The notes beneath the pieces were generated by a model, which did no database searches, was not told the DNA's origin, and was given only the letters and a program-made list of their open reading frames with translations. The position numbers were made by a program, and so were the translations under genes. Shown piece by piece: positions 18,879 through 30,574 of a stretch of 64,000 bases of DNA. Positions within the stretch are counted from its first letter, which is position 1. Every line of letters begins with the position of its first letter. The stretch is from Helicostylum pulchrum (Eukaryota; Mucoromycota; Mucoromycetes; Mucorales; Mucoraceae), in NCBI GenBank assembly GCA_025677825.1, contig JAIXMO010000017.1, positions 248,001 to 312,000 of the forward strand, in the 5' to 3' direction.

Positions 18879-21026
18879 ATGACAACACTTTATGATATAC
18901 CACACCAAAATCGAGAATACTATTCTAGCTCAGATTCAGAAGATGATGCTTTTGAGTTAAATGAATATGATTTAGACGTTGTTGATGATGCGTTACAGAA
19001 CCCAAACAATTCAGAATACATGGACCACTTTGGGTTCAAAATCCATGTGCGAACAGATGATGAGTCGTCTAGTGATGACGATTCGGACTATGACCCCAAG
19101 ACGACAAAGACATTAACTAGTGATGACGATTCAGTCGATACGAATTTGGCTACACCTCATGACGGTACTAACCATAATAAAAAAGAGTTTCAAACAAGTT
19201 TACCAAGCAATATACCAATACTAAAGTCACCTCCTCGACCAGATCTTACTAAACAAGCAGTCCATACACCTACTACTAGAGCATCTAATGAAAGTAGACA
19301 CAGTATCTTTAATAACCCGTTTAAAGCAAGACCTGCATCTGTCATCTCAGTTCAATCTCCGGTGGTGATGGCGAGACCTTCACAAACGTTTCAACAAAGA
19401 CAGAGTAAAAGGTATTCAGAGATACCACATCATATTACTGGTACCCCTCGGTCTCCTGCGAGTAACCATAAAAATTTTGATAAACTTGTTTCCAAGTTTA
19501 GGAGGTTTTCTCATAATGATCATCAATATGATTCTGAAAAGCATTTACAGTTAAAGCAAGAAGCTTTAGCTGAATTACAAATCTATAGAGAAAAAGGTGG
19601 CATTGAATACAATAGCATCGATTGGGGTAAAATTACTATTATTCTCCTCTTTTACCTTGACAGCTAATAATGATAATAATAATAGACTTTTGGGCTTTGG
19701 TTATTCAGAATTTTGGTCGTGTGATTGAAACGCAAATGGATGACATGAGACAACATTTAATGCATGGAGGTATACCTTCGCCTATCCGAGGCTTAATGTG
19801 GCAAATTATATCTAAATCACGTGATAGTTTTGATATGGATACAGAGTATACCATCTTGCGTAAATCCAGCAGTCCGTTTGAAAAGCAAATCGAACGAGAT
19901 TTAACACGAACGTTTCCTAACCACCCTTATTTTATGCAAGAGTCCGGTAGACAGTCTTTATTTAACGTAGCGAAAGCGTACAGTATCTTTGATCAAGAGG
20001 TGGGTTACTGTCAAGGCTTAGCGTTTATTATTGGCTGTTTGTTATTGCATATGGCTGAAGAAGATGCGTTTTGTGTACTGATCAAGCTGATGGGTAAATA
20101 TGGGTTACGAGGACATTTCACACCTCGTATGGAAGTTTTGCACCAGCACATGTATCAGTTTGATAATGTGTTTCAGCAAAAGTTACCAGTGATTCACAGG
20201 CATATGGAAAATGAAGGAGTGACTCCGTCCATGTATGTCTCACAGTGGTTTATTACGTTGTTCTCGTACCGCTGTCCTATTGAACTTTCGTTTCGAGTGA
20301 TTGATCTGTTGTTGGTGGAAGGAACACAGATACTGGTACAAATTGCGCTTGCGTTAATTGTTCGCAACCAAGAAAAGATATTAAAACTTGGGTTTGAATC
20401 ATTGGTTGAATTCTTGTGTAATGGTATCTTTAATGTATTTGCAGTAAGCTTTATAGTTGCAAAATATGCCACATGTATATTTAAAATATTTGTTTTAGGA
20501 TGACGGTAATGGTTTTGTAGAAGATACGTACCGAGTAGATTTACCAGCGAGATTTATGGCACGGTTAGCTCAACAGTATACAGGAGAAGAAGCTCGGGAA
20601 TCAAAATCGATATCACAAGAAGATAATTTACGAAGAATTAATGGGCAATTGTCAGAGCATATTCGATCTGTGGAGAGTTCATTAAATATACTTAAAGTCG
20701 AAAATACAGATCTGACTACAGAAATCATTAATTCGAAAATGCATGTTGCGAGTACAGAAGATGAAAAGGGTCATTTAAGACATCAATTGAACCAAATCAA
20801 GCAAGAGTTTGAACAGTACCAAAAGAATATGTCTGTTGCGTATGAAAAACAATTAAAGGAACTCTCATTAGAGAACCGTAAATTGTGTGAACGAAATACT
20901 AATTTAGTAGAACAGTTGACTGATACAGAATCTTTATTGATTAATATGAAGCTTTCTTTTGTTGAAAGAGAGACTGAATTTGAAGCATTAAAGAGACAAT
21001 TGTATGATTCAAAAAAAGTTAAATAA
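18879..21026 (+). CDS. TBC-domain Rab GTPase-activating protein (Gyp5/EVI5-like) with C-terminal coiled coil
   Basis: Exons 18879-19626, 19686-20443 and 20499-21026 give 677 residues. The N-terminal 230 residues are acidic and Ser/Pro-rich. The TBC domain starts at IDWDFWALVIQNFG (about 248-259) and has both catalytic fingers: Arg324 in IERDLTRTFPNHPYF and Gln359 in VGYCQGLAF. The last 150 residues form a coiled coil (NLRRINGQLSEHIRSVESS...). This layout matches Gyp5/Gyl1 and EVI5/RabGAP1L proteins, which inactivate Ypt1/Rab-type GTPases in secretion and polarised growth. The gene ends 104 bp before PRI2 on the same strand. A run of 20 T precedes the start. Confidence 0.9.
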
Positions 21027-21083
21027 AATTCAGGGAAAGTAGTCACTTTTTTTTTTCCTCTCTTTTTTTTTTTTTTTTACGTG

Positions 21084-21092
21084 TTTCCCGCG
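21084..21092 (+). promoter_or_regulatory. E2F/MBF-like site TTTCCCGCG upstream of PRI2
   Basis: TTTCCCGCG, the textbook E2F/DP consensus and close to SBF/MBF elements, lies 39 bp before the PRI2 start inside a 104-bp spacer. DNA-replication genes are classic targets of such G1/S factors. The assignment rests on sequence match and target logic; binding is inferred. Confidence 0.5.
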
Positions 21093-21130
21093 TTTTTGGT
21101 GTTCTTCTTTATATATATCTTGTTTTAAAT

Positions 21131-22842
21131 ATGCTTAAAAATAAAAATAGAGTTGTAAACCGTTTTGCAGCAGCAGCAGAAGCAGCTAGTAAAGGTCAAG
21201 CAGTGTACTCGGAAAATGGAAAGAATTACAGCTTACAAAAGGATTACCCGTTTCGACTCAACTTTTATTTGAAACCACCTCCTACAGAAATAACTATTGA
21301 AGAATTTGAAGGCTTTGCACTTGATCGACTTCAAGGTAAATTAACTTTTTTTTTTTTTTTTTAATAATGCTTGATTAAAACTAAACATTTTATAGTATTG
21401 AGAGCGATTGAAACGGCATCACTACGTAATAAAGATATAAAACTAGAGACTCAAAAGGTAGTGGAGGAATATTTACCACTCAAGTCCAACTCTTCTAAAT
21501 CAGAAACTTTATATGAAGAGAGACGTAAGGATCATATCAGTCATTTTGTGTTGAGAATGGCATATTGTAGAAGGTGAGTGGCATATCCAACAACAACAAC
21601 AAAAATTTGTATTGATGATTTCTTTTTGTAATTAGTGAAGAGTTACGTGATTGGTTTATCAAACAAGAATGTATCTTGTTCAAGCATAGGTTTGATCAAG
21701 AATCACAAGAGGATAAAAAAGAATTTTTAAATTATTTAAACTTGAATTGGAAAATGGCAAGTATTTTTATGTGTGTGCTTGACAGTGGATTAATAGTAGA
21801 CATTTTTTTTTTTTAGTTGTCAAACGAGGAAAAAGAAAATATGTTGGAAGAATTAACCATCTGTACCAAACCCAAACAAAATATGTCACCACAAGAGTAT
21901 GTTCGAACAGAAACATTTTTCGAAGTTGATTTTGAAAAGGTTCCACAAATGATTGGACGTCGTGAGGTATATGTGAGACGAGGAAAAGCGTACGTGCCTA
22001 TGAGTGAGCAAGTGAATATTGTCATGTTGGAATACAAACTGTATTTGTCAAGAGCTTTGGAAGCCACCAGCAAACTATTACCTCGTTTAGAAGAAGACGA
22101 CCGATTAAAGCCGATTTTACTGAATGTTGAAAAGCAGTATATGGGTAGAACGTATAACGAAATTGGAAGTGCGGCTGGTACGGTCTCAGCGCAGGATGTA
22201 AATGCGTTTGTGCAAAGACATGCTCCGTTATGTATGCGTAACTTGAACGACTCGTTGAAACATGATAAGCATCTGAAGCACGATGGAAGATTACAGTTTG
22301 GCTTGTTTATTAAAGGCATGGGGTTATCGGTTGAAGAAGCACTTGTGTTTTGGCGAATTGCATTTTCCAATATTACAGATGATAAGTTTAAAAAAGAGTA
22401 TTCATATAATATTCGATATAATTATGGTCTAGAAGGAAAGCGAGTTAATTATAGTCCATACAGGTAAAGTTTGATTTGCTTCTGATTACACGCGTATGTA
22501 TTGATTTTTTTATTTTTTTTTAGTTGTTCAAAGATTATTACTAGTAATCCACCTTCTACGGGCGATAATCACGGTTGTCCATTTAGGCACTTTTCGTTAC
22601 CCAATTTAGAGACGAGATTACTTCGAGACAATATAAGTCGAACGGATACAGATCAAATATTAGCTCTTGCGCGTGATAAACATTACCAATTGGCTTGTAC
22701 AAGGCATTTCGAAGTAACCCATCCTCAATCAACTACAAGAATGGACGCTATTGAACATCCTAACCAGTATTATGAAGCAAGTAAAAAATTAGATGATGAT
22801 GCTGAACCTGTCAAAGATGTTGATTTAATGGAAATTGATTGA
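21131..22842 (+). CDS. PRI2: DNA primase large subunit (iron-sulfur)
   Basis: Five exons (21131-21335, 21396-21573, 21636-21756, 21817-22463, 22524-22842) give 489 residues. Four cysteines, 307, 385, 402 and 442 (PLCM, SCSK, HGCPFRHF, LACTRHF), have spacings of 78, 17 and 40, matching the 4Fe-4S ligands of human PRIM2 (80, 17, 40). The N-terminal region YPFRLNFYLKPP and EFEGFALDRL is typical. The protein makes RNA primers with PRI1 and pol alpha. The third intron (21757-21816) begins GCAAGT; only a GC donor keeps the frame, because using the nearby GTATTT would frameshift. An E2F-like site lies just upstream. Confidence 0.94.
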
Positions 22843-25478
22843 TAGATTATTATTATTATTTTAAAAAAAATTAAAACATACATATTTAATGAAAAAAAAA
22901 AAAAAAAAAAAAAAAGTTGTCGGTTGTAACCTATAATGTAGAAATCCTTCAAAAAGGGAGGAAATAGATTTATCATCTCCTCCCCTCGAAAACCAATCGC
23001 TTGGAGAAAAATCATGTAGAAAAAAAAAACTAGTATAAGAAACCGTCCCTTCTTTCCTCTCTCCTCTTCTAATAGTTCCTGGATGATTTTTAGAACTCTG
23101 TCTTACATGCGTTCTACTTTAAACCTCCTTCACCTCTCCTCTTTAAAAAACGGTCTTACATGCAAAACTGTCCTGCTTGTATACCCTTTTTTTTTTTTTC
23201 CTCCTCCCCCTTTTTATACATTAAAAAAAAAGAAGATAAATCAGATGTTACGACAGGTACATATAAAAGGTAGTTTTGAAAATGTAATATGGTTCTAAAA
23301 CTCCTGTTTAAAAACAACAAAATGCAAGCTAAACCCCCCTTTTTTTTTTTGACAGCAGAGCGTGGCACAATCTATATTTAAATTATGCTTTTTTAATAAT
23401 TACACAGGTTTTGGATTCTGGTTTTAATAACAATAATAAAAAAGAGAGATAATGTACTTGCTTAGAAGCAAAAAAAAAAAAGAGTAGAGTATATATGTTT
23501 CATGCTGACTGAAGAAAAAGGAGGTTTTCTTTAAAGGAAGCGACCTGTGCGTACGGGACTTGTAGTATTTCTCCCTTTCAGTTAAACTAGCGATACCACT
23601 GAAAAAAAAATCAAGGTTCATGTATTTTGGTATTTTTGGCATGAAAGAAAAAAGACTTATATGGAGTTTGTTTGTTTTTTTTATGAGAGAAGAATTACGG
23701 TTATATTTTATCATTGGAATTTGTCGCTTTTTTTTTTTGCAAATTTAGGCATTGTTTATGTATTGCTGATTAGGACATTTGTTGTTAGAGGCATCCAAAA
23801 ATGGATACTGTTACTGTCACCTGTGTAACCGTTTATGCTATTTTTTTTTAAAATCTAAAAATGTTGCTTTGATGCGGCTGTGTGTGCGAAGATATTTAAA
23901 TTCATTCAAGAGCGCCAAAAAATGGTCCGCTGTGGTACCTTTTGGCTTTTGGACTTTGGATTTGCCATTATCAAGTTTGCGCTTTTTTACCAGTAGCTAC
24001 ATGAATAATCTGGGTGGTGCGTGAGCCATTTTCGGTTTGTTAATATAGGTTGAAACAACTAGATCGCATGAGCAAATGGACCCACTAACTATTTTATCAA
24101 TCTAAAAGTATTTAAATACTTTCAAGTATATTTTTCTTTCTTTCTTTCTTTCTTTCTTTTGTGTTCATGTCCGTACTGGATGAAAGTAATGGAGTTACTT
24201 TTGAGACTTAAAAGTAAGTTTTATTTATTAAAATGCATGGTATCGTATATGATATTTAATGATTAAGTGATAAGAGTTGTTACATGAGCAAGAGCGTGTT
24301 ACGCAAGAGTTGAAGCGAGGTTGATGTTGATACTTGGCACCATCCAACATGTATTAGAAAAATTCACTTCCAATTAAATGTAAATGTTATTGGTTGTTTT
24401 GTTCGAAAATCAAAGATATCGTTAATAATTAAGGTGCATTTGGATTGGAATCAGGCAAAACTTTATTAATGTGTCTACGTAGTGGAAATAATTTCCTAAT
24501 TTGGAATCCAGGTTTCCTCCGAAAATGTGCAGAATTGTTTAAGAGTAAGGGGATCGACAGGTTTTTAAATATGCAACAGATAATATATATGGTCTTTGTT
24601 AGGTGTTGTCGACCTGTCCAAATATATTTCGAATAAAAAAAAGGAGGGCAACGTCAGTTCTATAATAAAGGGGGTTTATGAAAAAAAAAAAATCGTTTTA
24701 TTGTTATTCATGTAAAAAAAGTTTTTACGTGGAATCAAAGAGATGAAAGTCGTACACTCAGTAAATAGATGTCTTTTAAGAGTGGGTCCTACATCATTTT
24801 GGGGGAGGAGGAAAAAAGGGGAACTTGTGATTTCTGCCAAGTCTTAAAATTGCATAAGACACAAAATAAAAAATGTATCTTTTTTACTGACTTTCAAGTA
24901 ATAACAATAACAAGAAGAATGGCGTTATAAATAGTTAGTAAAATGATACGTTTCTTTAGGGTTGCACTATCTGTTGTGATTCAGGCGGCACAAAAGAGTA
25001 TCACAGCTAATTGTAGCTGCAATTCATATGTAAAGTACCGAGATGAGTTTAGTTATTTCCGGGACGTTGATTCCGAACGTAAATCGATCAACCTTATTGA
25101 TATTAGAAAAACAGGGTTATTTTATAATGGTAACAGTTCAAACAAAGAAAATAATGCTTCGTATCATGACGGGGGGGAGAGAGAAACGACACATCTCGAT
25201 TAAAACAACAATAATAACAATGAAACTTTATGCTTTGTTTTTAAAAAATAATAATCATATACCACGTGAAGGGGGGATTCTCATTGTATTGCTATTGCTT
25301 TTCCTTTTAAGAACATTAAGCTCCGCATATGCGATAAAAAGCCCAAAAAAAATAAATTCTCTGTTTTCTTCTTTATAACGAGCTTTCTCCTTTTTTTCTT
25401 TTTTTTTTTTTTTTTGCCCTCTTCTCCTCAGTTATAAATTATTAATTTTACGTATAAATACACACACACACACACACT
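22843..25478. other. Gene-poor spacer (about 2.6 kb)
   Basis: No defendable gene. It holds many poly-A/T tracts (about 24 A at 22892), a (TTTC)n microsatellite at about 24133-24165, a (CA)n run at about 25459-25477 directly before the F-box gene, and scattered decayed coding-like stretches (23779-24024, 24445-24636, 24943-25203) with no recognised domain. A GATCGACAGG...GTCGACCTGTC imperfect inverted pair is seen at about 24551-24620. Probably relics of mobile elements plus the promoter of the next gene. Confidence 0.5.
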
Positions 25479-27018
25479 ATGTCTTTTACCTTGTTTCATT
25501 CTATGCCTCACCAACAAAAGCAAGATTATTGTCTTTCACCATCTGATTCTACAATGACCGAAGAATTTTATTCTATACGTAAACAAAAGCAACCAAAAAA
25601 GAATTACAGTCTTGTATCAAAGACTCGCAGAGGCATGCGTCCTATGCGATCCAGTGTTTCATTAAATAGAAGAAATAGATATAGTACATGTAGCAGTGTT
25701 TCTTCATCATCTACTGTTTATAGTAAATCCAGTCTATTTGAATTTGGGCCAAAGAAAGGTTCGATATATACATATAAAACCAAACTCACTTTTTTTATAC
25801 ATGTATATACTAACTTGTTTTATATAGATTTTATCAGGGAATTACCTTATGAAATTGCAACAGATATCATTTCCTATTTGGATGCTACTAGTCTTTGTTC
25901 TATTTCAACTGTTTCAAAGTCTTGGTACGCTGTTGCCCGATGCAACGAAATCTGGCGTAAAAAAGCAGCTCGTTGGCAACTCAATATTCCTCAGCATATC
26001 TCTCATTACCAATTAGACTGGTATCATGTTTATAAGCAGCGTCATATTTTAGACTCAAGATGGAACAATGGTCGCGTAGCCACTCACTATTTAATTGGTC
26101 ACATCGATAGCGTCTACTGTTTACAATTTGATAAAACAAAAATTATTACCGGTAGCCGAGATCGTACTATCAAGTTTTGGGATCTTGCTACATATCAATG
26201 CACACAAACATTAGCTGGACATGAAGGTAGTGTCTTGTGCCTCAAGTACAATGATCAAATTATGGTGTCTGGTTCTTCCGATACAACGATTATTGTGTGG
26301 AATTTAAAGACGTTTCGACCCATCATGCGTCTTCGCGGCCATACTGCAGGCGTATTAGATGTTTGCTTTAATGAACAGTATATTATCAGTTGCTCCAAAG
26401 ATCGAACGATTCGTATTTGGGATATCATGACCGGTCGATTACTAAAGACGATTTTAGCGCATAATGGACCTGTAAATGCAATCCAACTCTACGAGAACAA
26501 ACTGGTGTCCGCTTCCGGTGATGCACTGATTAAAATGTGGGACATCAATACGGGTGAATGCTTGCGTAAATATGAAGGTCATACAAGAGGCCTTGCTTGT
26601 GTTCGATACGATGGTACCAAAATTGTCAGTGGGTCCAACGATAAAACAATTAAAGTCTGGAATGCCGAAACTGGAGAATGCATCATGTCTTGTGAAGGTC
26701 ATACAGATCTGGTAAGAACTTTAAATTTTGATCAAGATCGTATTGTCAGCGCTAGTTATGACCAGAGTATTCGTGTCTGGGATATCAAGACAGGCACTTG
26801 TTTGTTGAACTTTCAAAGCGGGCATACCAGTTGGGTGTTTGATGTTCATTTTGACTCTACGCGAATTGTCAGGTAAGAATTTAACTTTATAAACATATAT
26901 AGTATCCTGTATATAAAAATAAAACTGACTTTCTTTCTTTTTTTTTTATAGTGCAAGTCAGGATCAAAGAGTACTTGTTATGGACTTTACGTTCGGTTTA
27001 GACACGCAATTCTTTTAA
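25479..27018 (+). CDS. F-box/WD40 protein, SCF substrate receptor (Cdc4/beta-TrCP/Met30-like)
   Basis: Exons 25479-25758, 25828-26872 and 26952-27018 give 463 residues. After a Ser/Arg-rich N-terminus, the F-box spans about 94-140 (DFIRELPYEIATDIISYLDATSLC...VSKSWYAVA). A seven-repeat WD40 propeller fills the rest (GHIDSVYCLQF, GSRDRTIKFWDLA, GHEGSVLCLKY and so on), ending LVMDFTFGLDTQFF. F-box/WD40 proteins bring phosphorylated substrates to the SCF ubiquitin ligase. DFI and YLDA...LC are closest to the beta-TrCP/Met30/Pof1 class, but the exact orthologue cannot be settled by eye. A (CA)n run abuts the start codon in the leader. Confidence 0.87.
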
Positions 27019-28143
27019 TTTCTTTTTTCTCCATTATTTATTATTTATTATCTACTCTATTATTACTCTGCATTTGTCCTCATATCTCTCTATACATATA
27101 CCATTTTCCCTCTTTTCTTTTGTACATACAGTCCTCGTCTCATTTGCCAATCTTACTCGGCTTTAAAAAAAAATATAAAAAAAAATCGCTATTTAATAAA
27201 ATATAAATTGGATACTATATTTAGTAAGACTTTTCTTACAATCCATTTTTTTTTTATGTGTAATCGGCTACACTGTTCCGTCTATTTGGACTTGTACTCT
27301 GAAGAAAAGTAAAAAAAAAAGAGGGGGTGCTTGTAATAGGTTATCACCCTTGCTTCGGCCTGCTTGATAATAGCTTTGGGACACGAAAGAGTGGAGGAGG
27401 AAGAGAAAGTGAAACGAAACATTCACTATGGTATAGGACAAGTTTTTCATGGGTGATACAAAGGGGATCCCACCATCTTTTGGATTCAAAATTAGATGTT
27501 TCCTGGTACTCCATATTGTTTTGCTTGGTAAGACTGTATAATTAAGGGAAAATAGGATACTACGTTAAATGTGGTACGTTTTATTAATGGTGCAACTGGT
27601 AAATAAATAAAAAATTTACGGTTGCAACTGATCGATTATTATAAATCGACTGAATGTTTTACAATGGATAATATCTAAGCCGATACGTTCTCTTGACTTT
27701 AAAAACTTTTTTATATGGCCCATCTTTTATTTTTTATTTATTTTTTGTATAGAGTATCTCCTCGCTTATGTGTTGAACAAATTATACAAGTTACACGGAT
27801 CCGATATATTATGTAAAAGTTTATTTCATAGAACCCAGTTCATTGGAAAATCCCTTTGTGTTGCACATGACCCTTAAGCGAAAAAAAAAAAAAAAAAAAT
27901 TCAGCACAGCAAACTGAAACCTTTTTTTTTTCTTTCTTATATTTTTTTTTCTATTTTTCCCTTTTTTTTCATTGTATCTCTTTTTTTTTTCAAAAAAAAA
28001 AAATACACACACACACACAAATATATATATATTTTAAAAACATTTATATTCACTTTCCTTTTACTTATACCTTACCTTTTTAAAAAGAGAGAGAGAAAAA
28101 AAGGTCACTTTTTTGCTTCCCTCATTTGTACAGTAAAAAAATC
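27019..28143. other. Intergenic spacer (about 1.1 kb)
   Basis: AT-rich with many homopolymers, a (CA)6 and (AT)n stretch at about 28003-28032 and a GA run at 28087-28096 just before the next gene. No defendable gene or RNA. Confidence 0.5.
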
Positions 28144-29645
28144 ATGTATAATAATAACAACCGTAATTTGACAGCGCAACCAGACATATATGCGATATTA
28201 AACACGGATGATCCAGCGATCGAAGGTCCTATTGACACTGACGCATTAGTCAAAGATATATTCAGTACGGATTATTCTTTGGCTCAGTCTCCCATTCAAC
28301 TTGATTCTTCTACTTCAACTAATTCATCTCAATTTAATTTTAATAACGGTAAAAAAAAAATAAAAAGAAAATAAAAAACGCTTCTCCCAAAAAAATAATC
28401 CCCCGCTTACCTTTTTTTATAAATTTTTTAGATTTAATCAATTTTGATATAACAGATTCTCATTATACCCCTACAAGTAATTTTCTATCGCCTACGTATC
28501 AAGAGACTACTAGTTTTACACAACCAGACTTTTCAAATCGAAGACATTCAGTAGCTGCAAGTTCGTTCCATCTCCGTCCCTACCATCACCAAGCACCGCC
28601 GCCACCAGCGCCAGCACCTCCACTACTGTTTACACCTACCAGTTTAGCACCTGTGAATGAAACCTATCATCACCGAGCCTCTATGCCAAATATATTTTTA
28701 CCACAACAACAACAACCTCGTTACAACCCTAATGTTATTCATCATCGATCACCCGTTAATTTTAATCCCATGCCTTGGTCTCCGCAAACTTGGCCGGTGA
28801 AACAAGATCTACCTGTAATCGAACCACGCAAACGATTTTATTCACAGCAACTGGATAACGTACCTACGCAAACCTGTCCGTTACCCATGTCCGGTATCCT
28901 CAGCCGCAGAACCAGTGTCGCCACACCAAACGATATTGTTACGTGGAACCGCATGGTGAGTCCCGATGACCGTATCATGTTGCAAGAACGTAAGCGGCGT
29001 GCAGAGTCTATGCACAGTCTTGGCGAAAACCCGTTTCGAGAGCCTGTGAGTAAGAAGCAAAAGGCCGATGTTCTAGTTAAAGAAGAGGAAACAAACACCG
29101 AAGACTATCCCGTGATCACTGAAGCAGATTTGGAAGCTGCGAAAAAGGATCCCAATGCTATTCCCAGAAGACAAAAGTTAAGGTATCAAGGCGATGAGTA
29201 TACACCCAAGTGGGTCAGGTATACGGGGCAGCTGAAAGAAGGGTACTGCGATACCTGCAAGCCCGGGAAATGGTTGCAGTTAAAGAATAGTGCCTACTGG
29301 TATCATAAACAGTTCTTTCACGGTATTTCCAGTGTGTCCGGTAAGCCCTTTCAGAAACCGTTGGAGCAGCGTGCCGGCGATCATGATGTGATTGAAGGCT
29401 TGTGTCATCAGTGTAAAGTGTTTGTTCCTATTTGCAATTCTAAACGAAAGAACAATGTTCTTTGGTATCGACATGCTCACAAGGTAAAATATATGTTTTT
29501 GTAATATTATATTTGAAGTTTACTAAAAAAAAATTGTGTGTAGTGTCATATCTATGATAAACCAAAGGCTAAAAACAATAATAGTAAAAAGGTTTCCTTG
29601 TCGGTGACGCCTTCACCCAGTAATCGATTACAAACAATATACTAG
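28144..29645 (+). CDS. Rua1-type (DUF4451) zinc-binding transcription regulator
   Basis: Exons 28144-28348, 28432-29483 and 29544-29645 give 452 residues. The N-terminal two thirds are disordered, Pro/Gln/His-rich. The C-terminal module starts PKWVRYTGQLKEGYCDTC (about 327-344) and contains KNSAYWYHKQFFHG, EGLCHQC and WYRHAHKCH: two Cys-X2-Cys pairs (341/344, 393/396) each followed by His pairs, as in the Rua1 C-terminal domain (former DUF4451). Ustilago Rua1 activates the ustilagic acid cluster, but the family is broad in fungi and the target here is unknown. A basic stretch (KKQK, RKRR) could serve nuclear import. Start ATG at 28144 is the first in frame after the A-rich leader. Confidence 0.8.
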
Positions 29646-29819
29646 GATCTCCCCATTCTTATAAGAAATTCCGAAAAAGCGGATATAATAGTTGGGTATT
29701 AGATCTCAGAGGATTTATATACAAAAATAGTCATAATTACAAAAATAAAAAATAAAGTATAAAAATATAAATCCTTCCTTTTTTTATTATTATTGCTTTT
29801 TTTTAAAAAAAAAAAAACT

Positions 29820-30458
29820 ATGACCAATAGTTACTATGCACGTCAAGTAACACTTGATGATTTGAAGTTTGCTCAACAGGGTACAGAAGTATACAATTCA
29901 GCTTACAATACAGAAGGTAAACCCCCACACACTACATAAACCAAATTGAATTTCCCTGTCTAAAACAAAACAAAAAAAAAAGATGGCTGGACCACAGAAG
30001 CAAATATTGTTACTGGCAAATTGACAGAAACTCAAGACACGGAGCAGTTTATTAAAGACAGTGTGTTGACAGATAAATTAACTCAATTGTTTATCTTTGA
30101 AAGAGACCAGCAAGGAAACGACGCAGCGGTGGTGGGTACACTTATGATCGTTCCCTTCCCTGATTTAAAAGAAATGCCTACAGAAGGAGAAGCCATGATC
30201 ACTAGGTTCGCCATTAGCCCCAAGCACCAGTCCAAGGGTTTGGGGCGTCTTATCCTCGACGCTTCATTAGACGTTATGAGGGAGCAAGGGTATCTGCGCT
30301 GCTCTATTCGTGTGTTTGAGAACAGGCCACCGGTACTAAGCTGGTACACTAAATTAGGGTTTGCCGATACCGGAGAGCGTCGTGCGTTTAAGGCGCCTCC
30401 TGGTAAAGTGTTGGCTTTACCTGTTGGCTTTGTAATTATGAAGAAGGAACTTTTATAA
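29820..30458 (+). CDS. GNAT-family N-acetyltransferase
   Basis: Exons 29820-29916 and 29983-30458 give 190 residues. The acetyl-CoA loop is visible as RFAISPKHQSKGLGRLIL (Q-X-X-G-X-G), followed by an EQGY...SIRVFENRPPVLSWYTKLGF block, the classic motif B with 'N..A...Y.K.GF'. Such enzymes acetylate amines of small molecules or protein N-termini; the substrate cannot be told. It ends 116 bp before the CDC23 start on the same strand. Confidence 0.82.
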
Positions 30459-30574
30459 ATAAATAAATAAAAAAAGTGACTGTCTGGAACATACACACAA
30501 ATTGATTACCAAAAAAAACAGGGCGTTTTTCCCTTTTTCTTTTTCTCCTTTTTTAAAAAAAAAAACTGTTGTTA

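Noticed and set aside
22890..22915. Long poly-A run suggesting a retroposed gene tail after PRI2
   Set aside because: PRI2 has four introns, so it is not retroposed, and similar A/T runs occur throughout the spacers.
24133..24165. Regularly spaced TTTC units considered as a CRISPR-like or satellite array
   Set aside because: It is a simple tetranucleotide microsatellite without spacers; no CRISPR array exists in the window.
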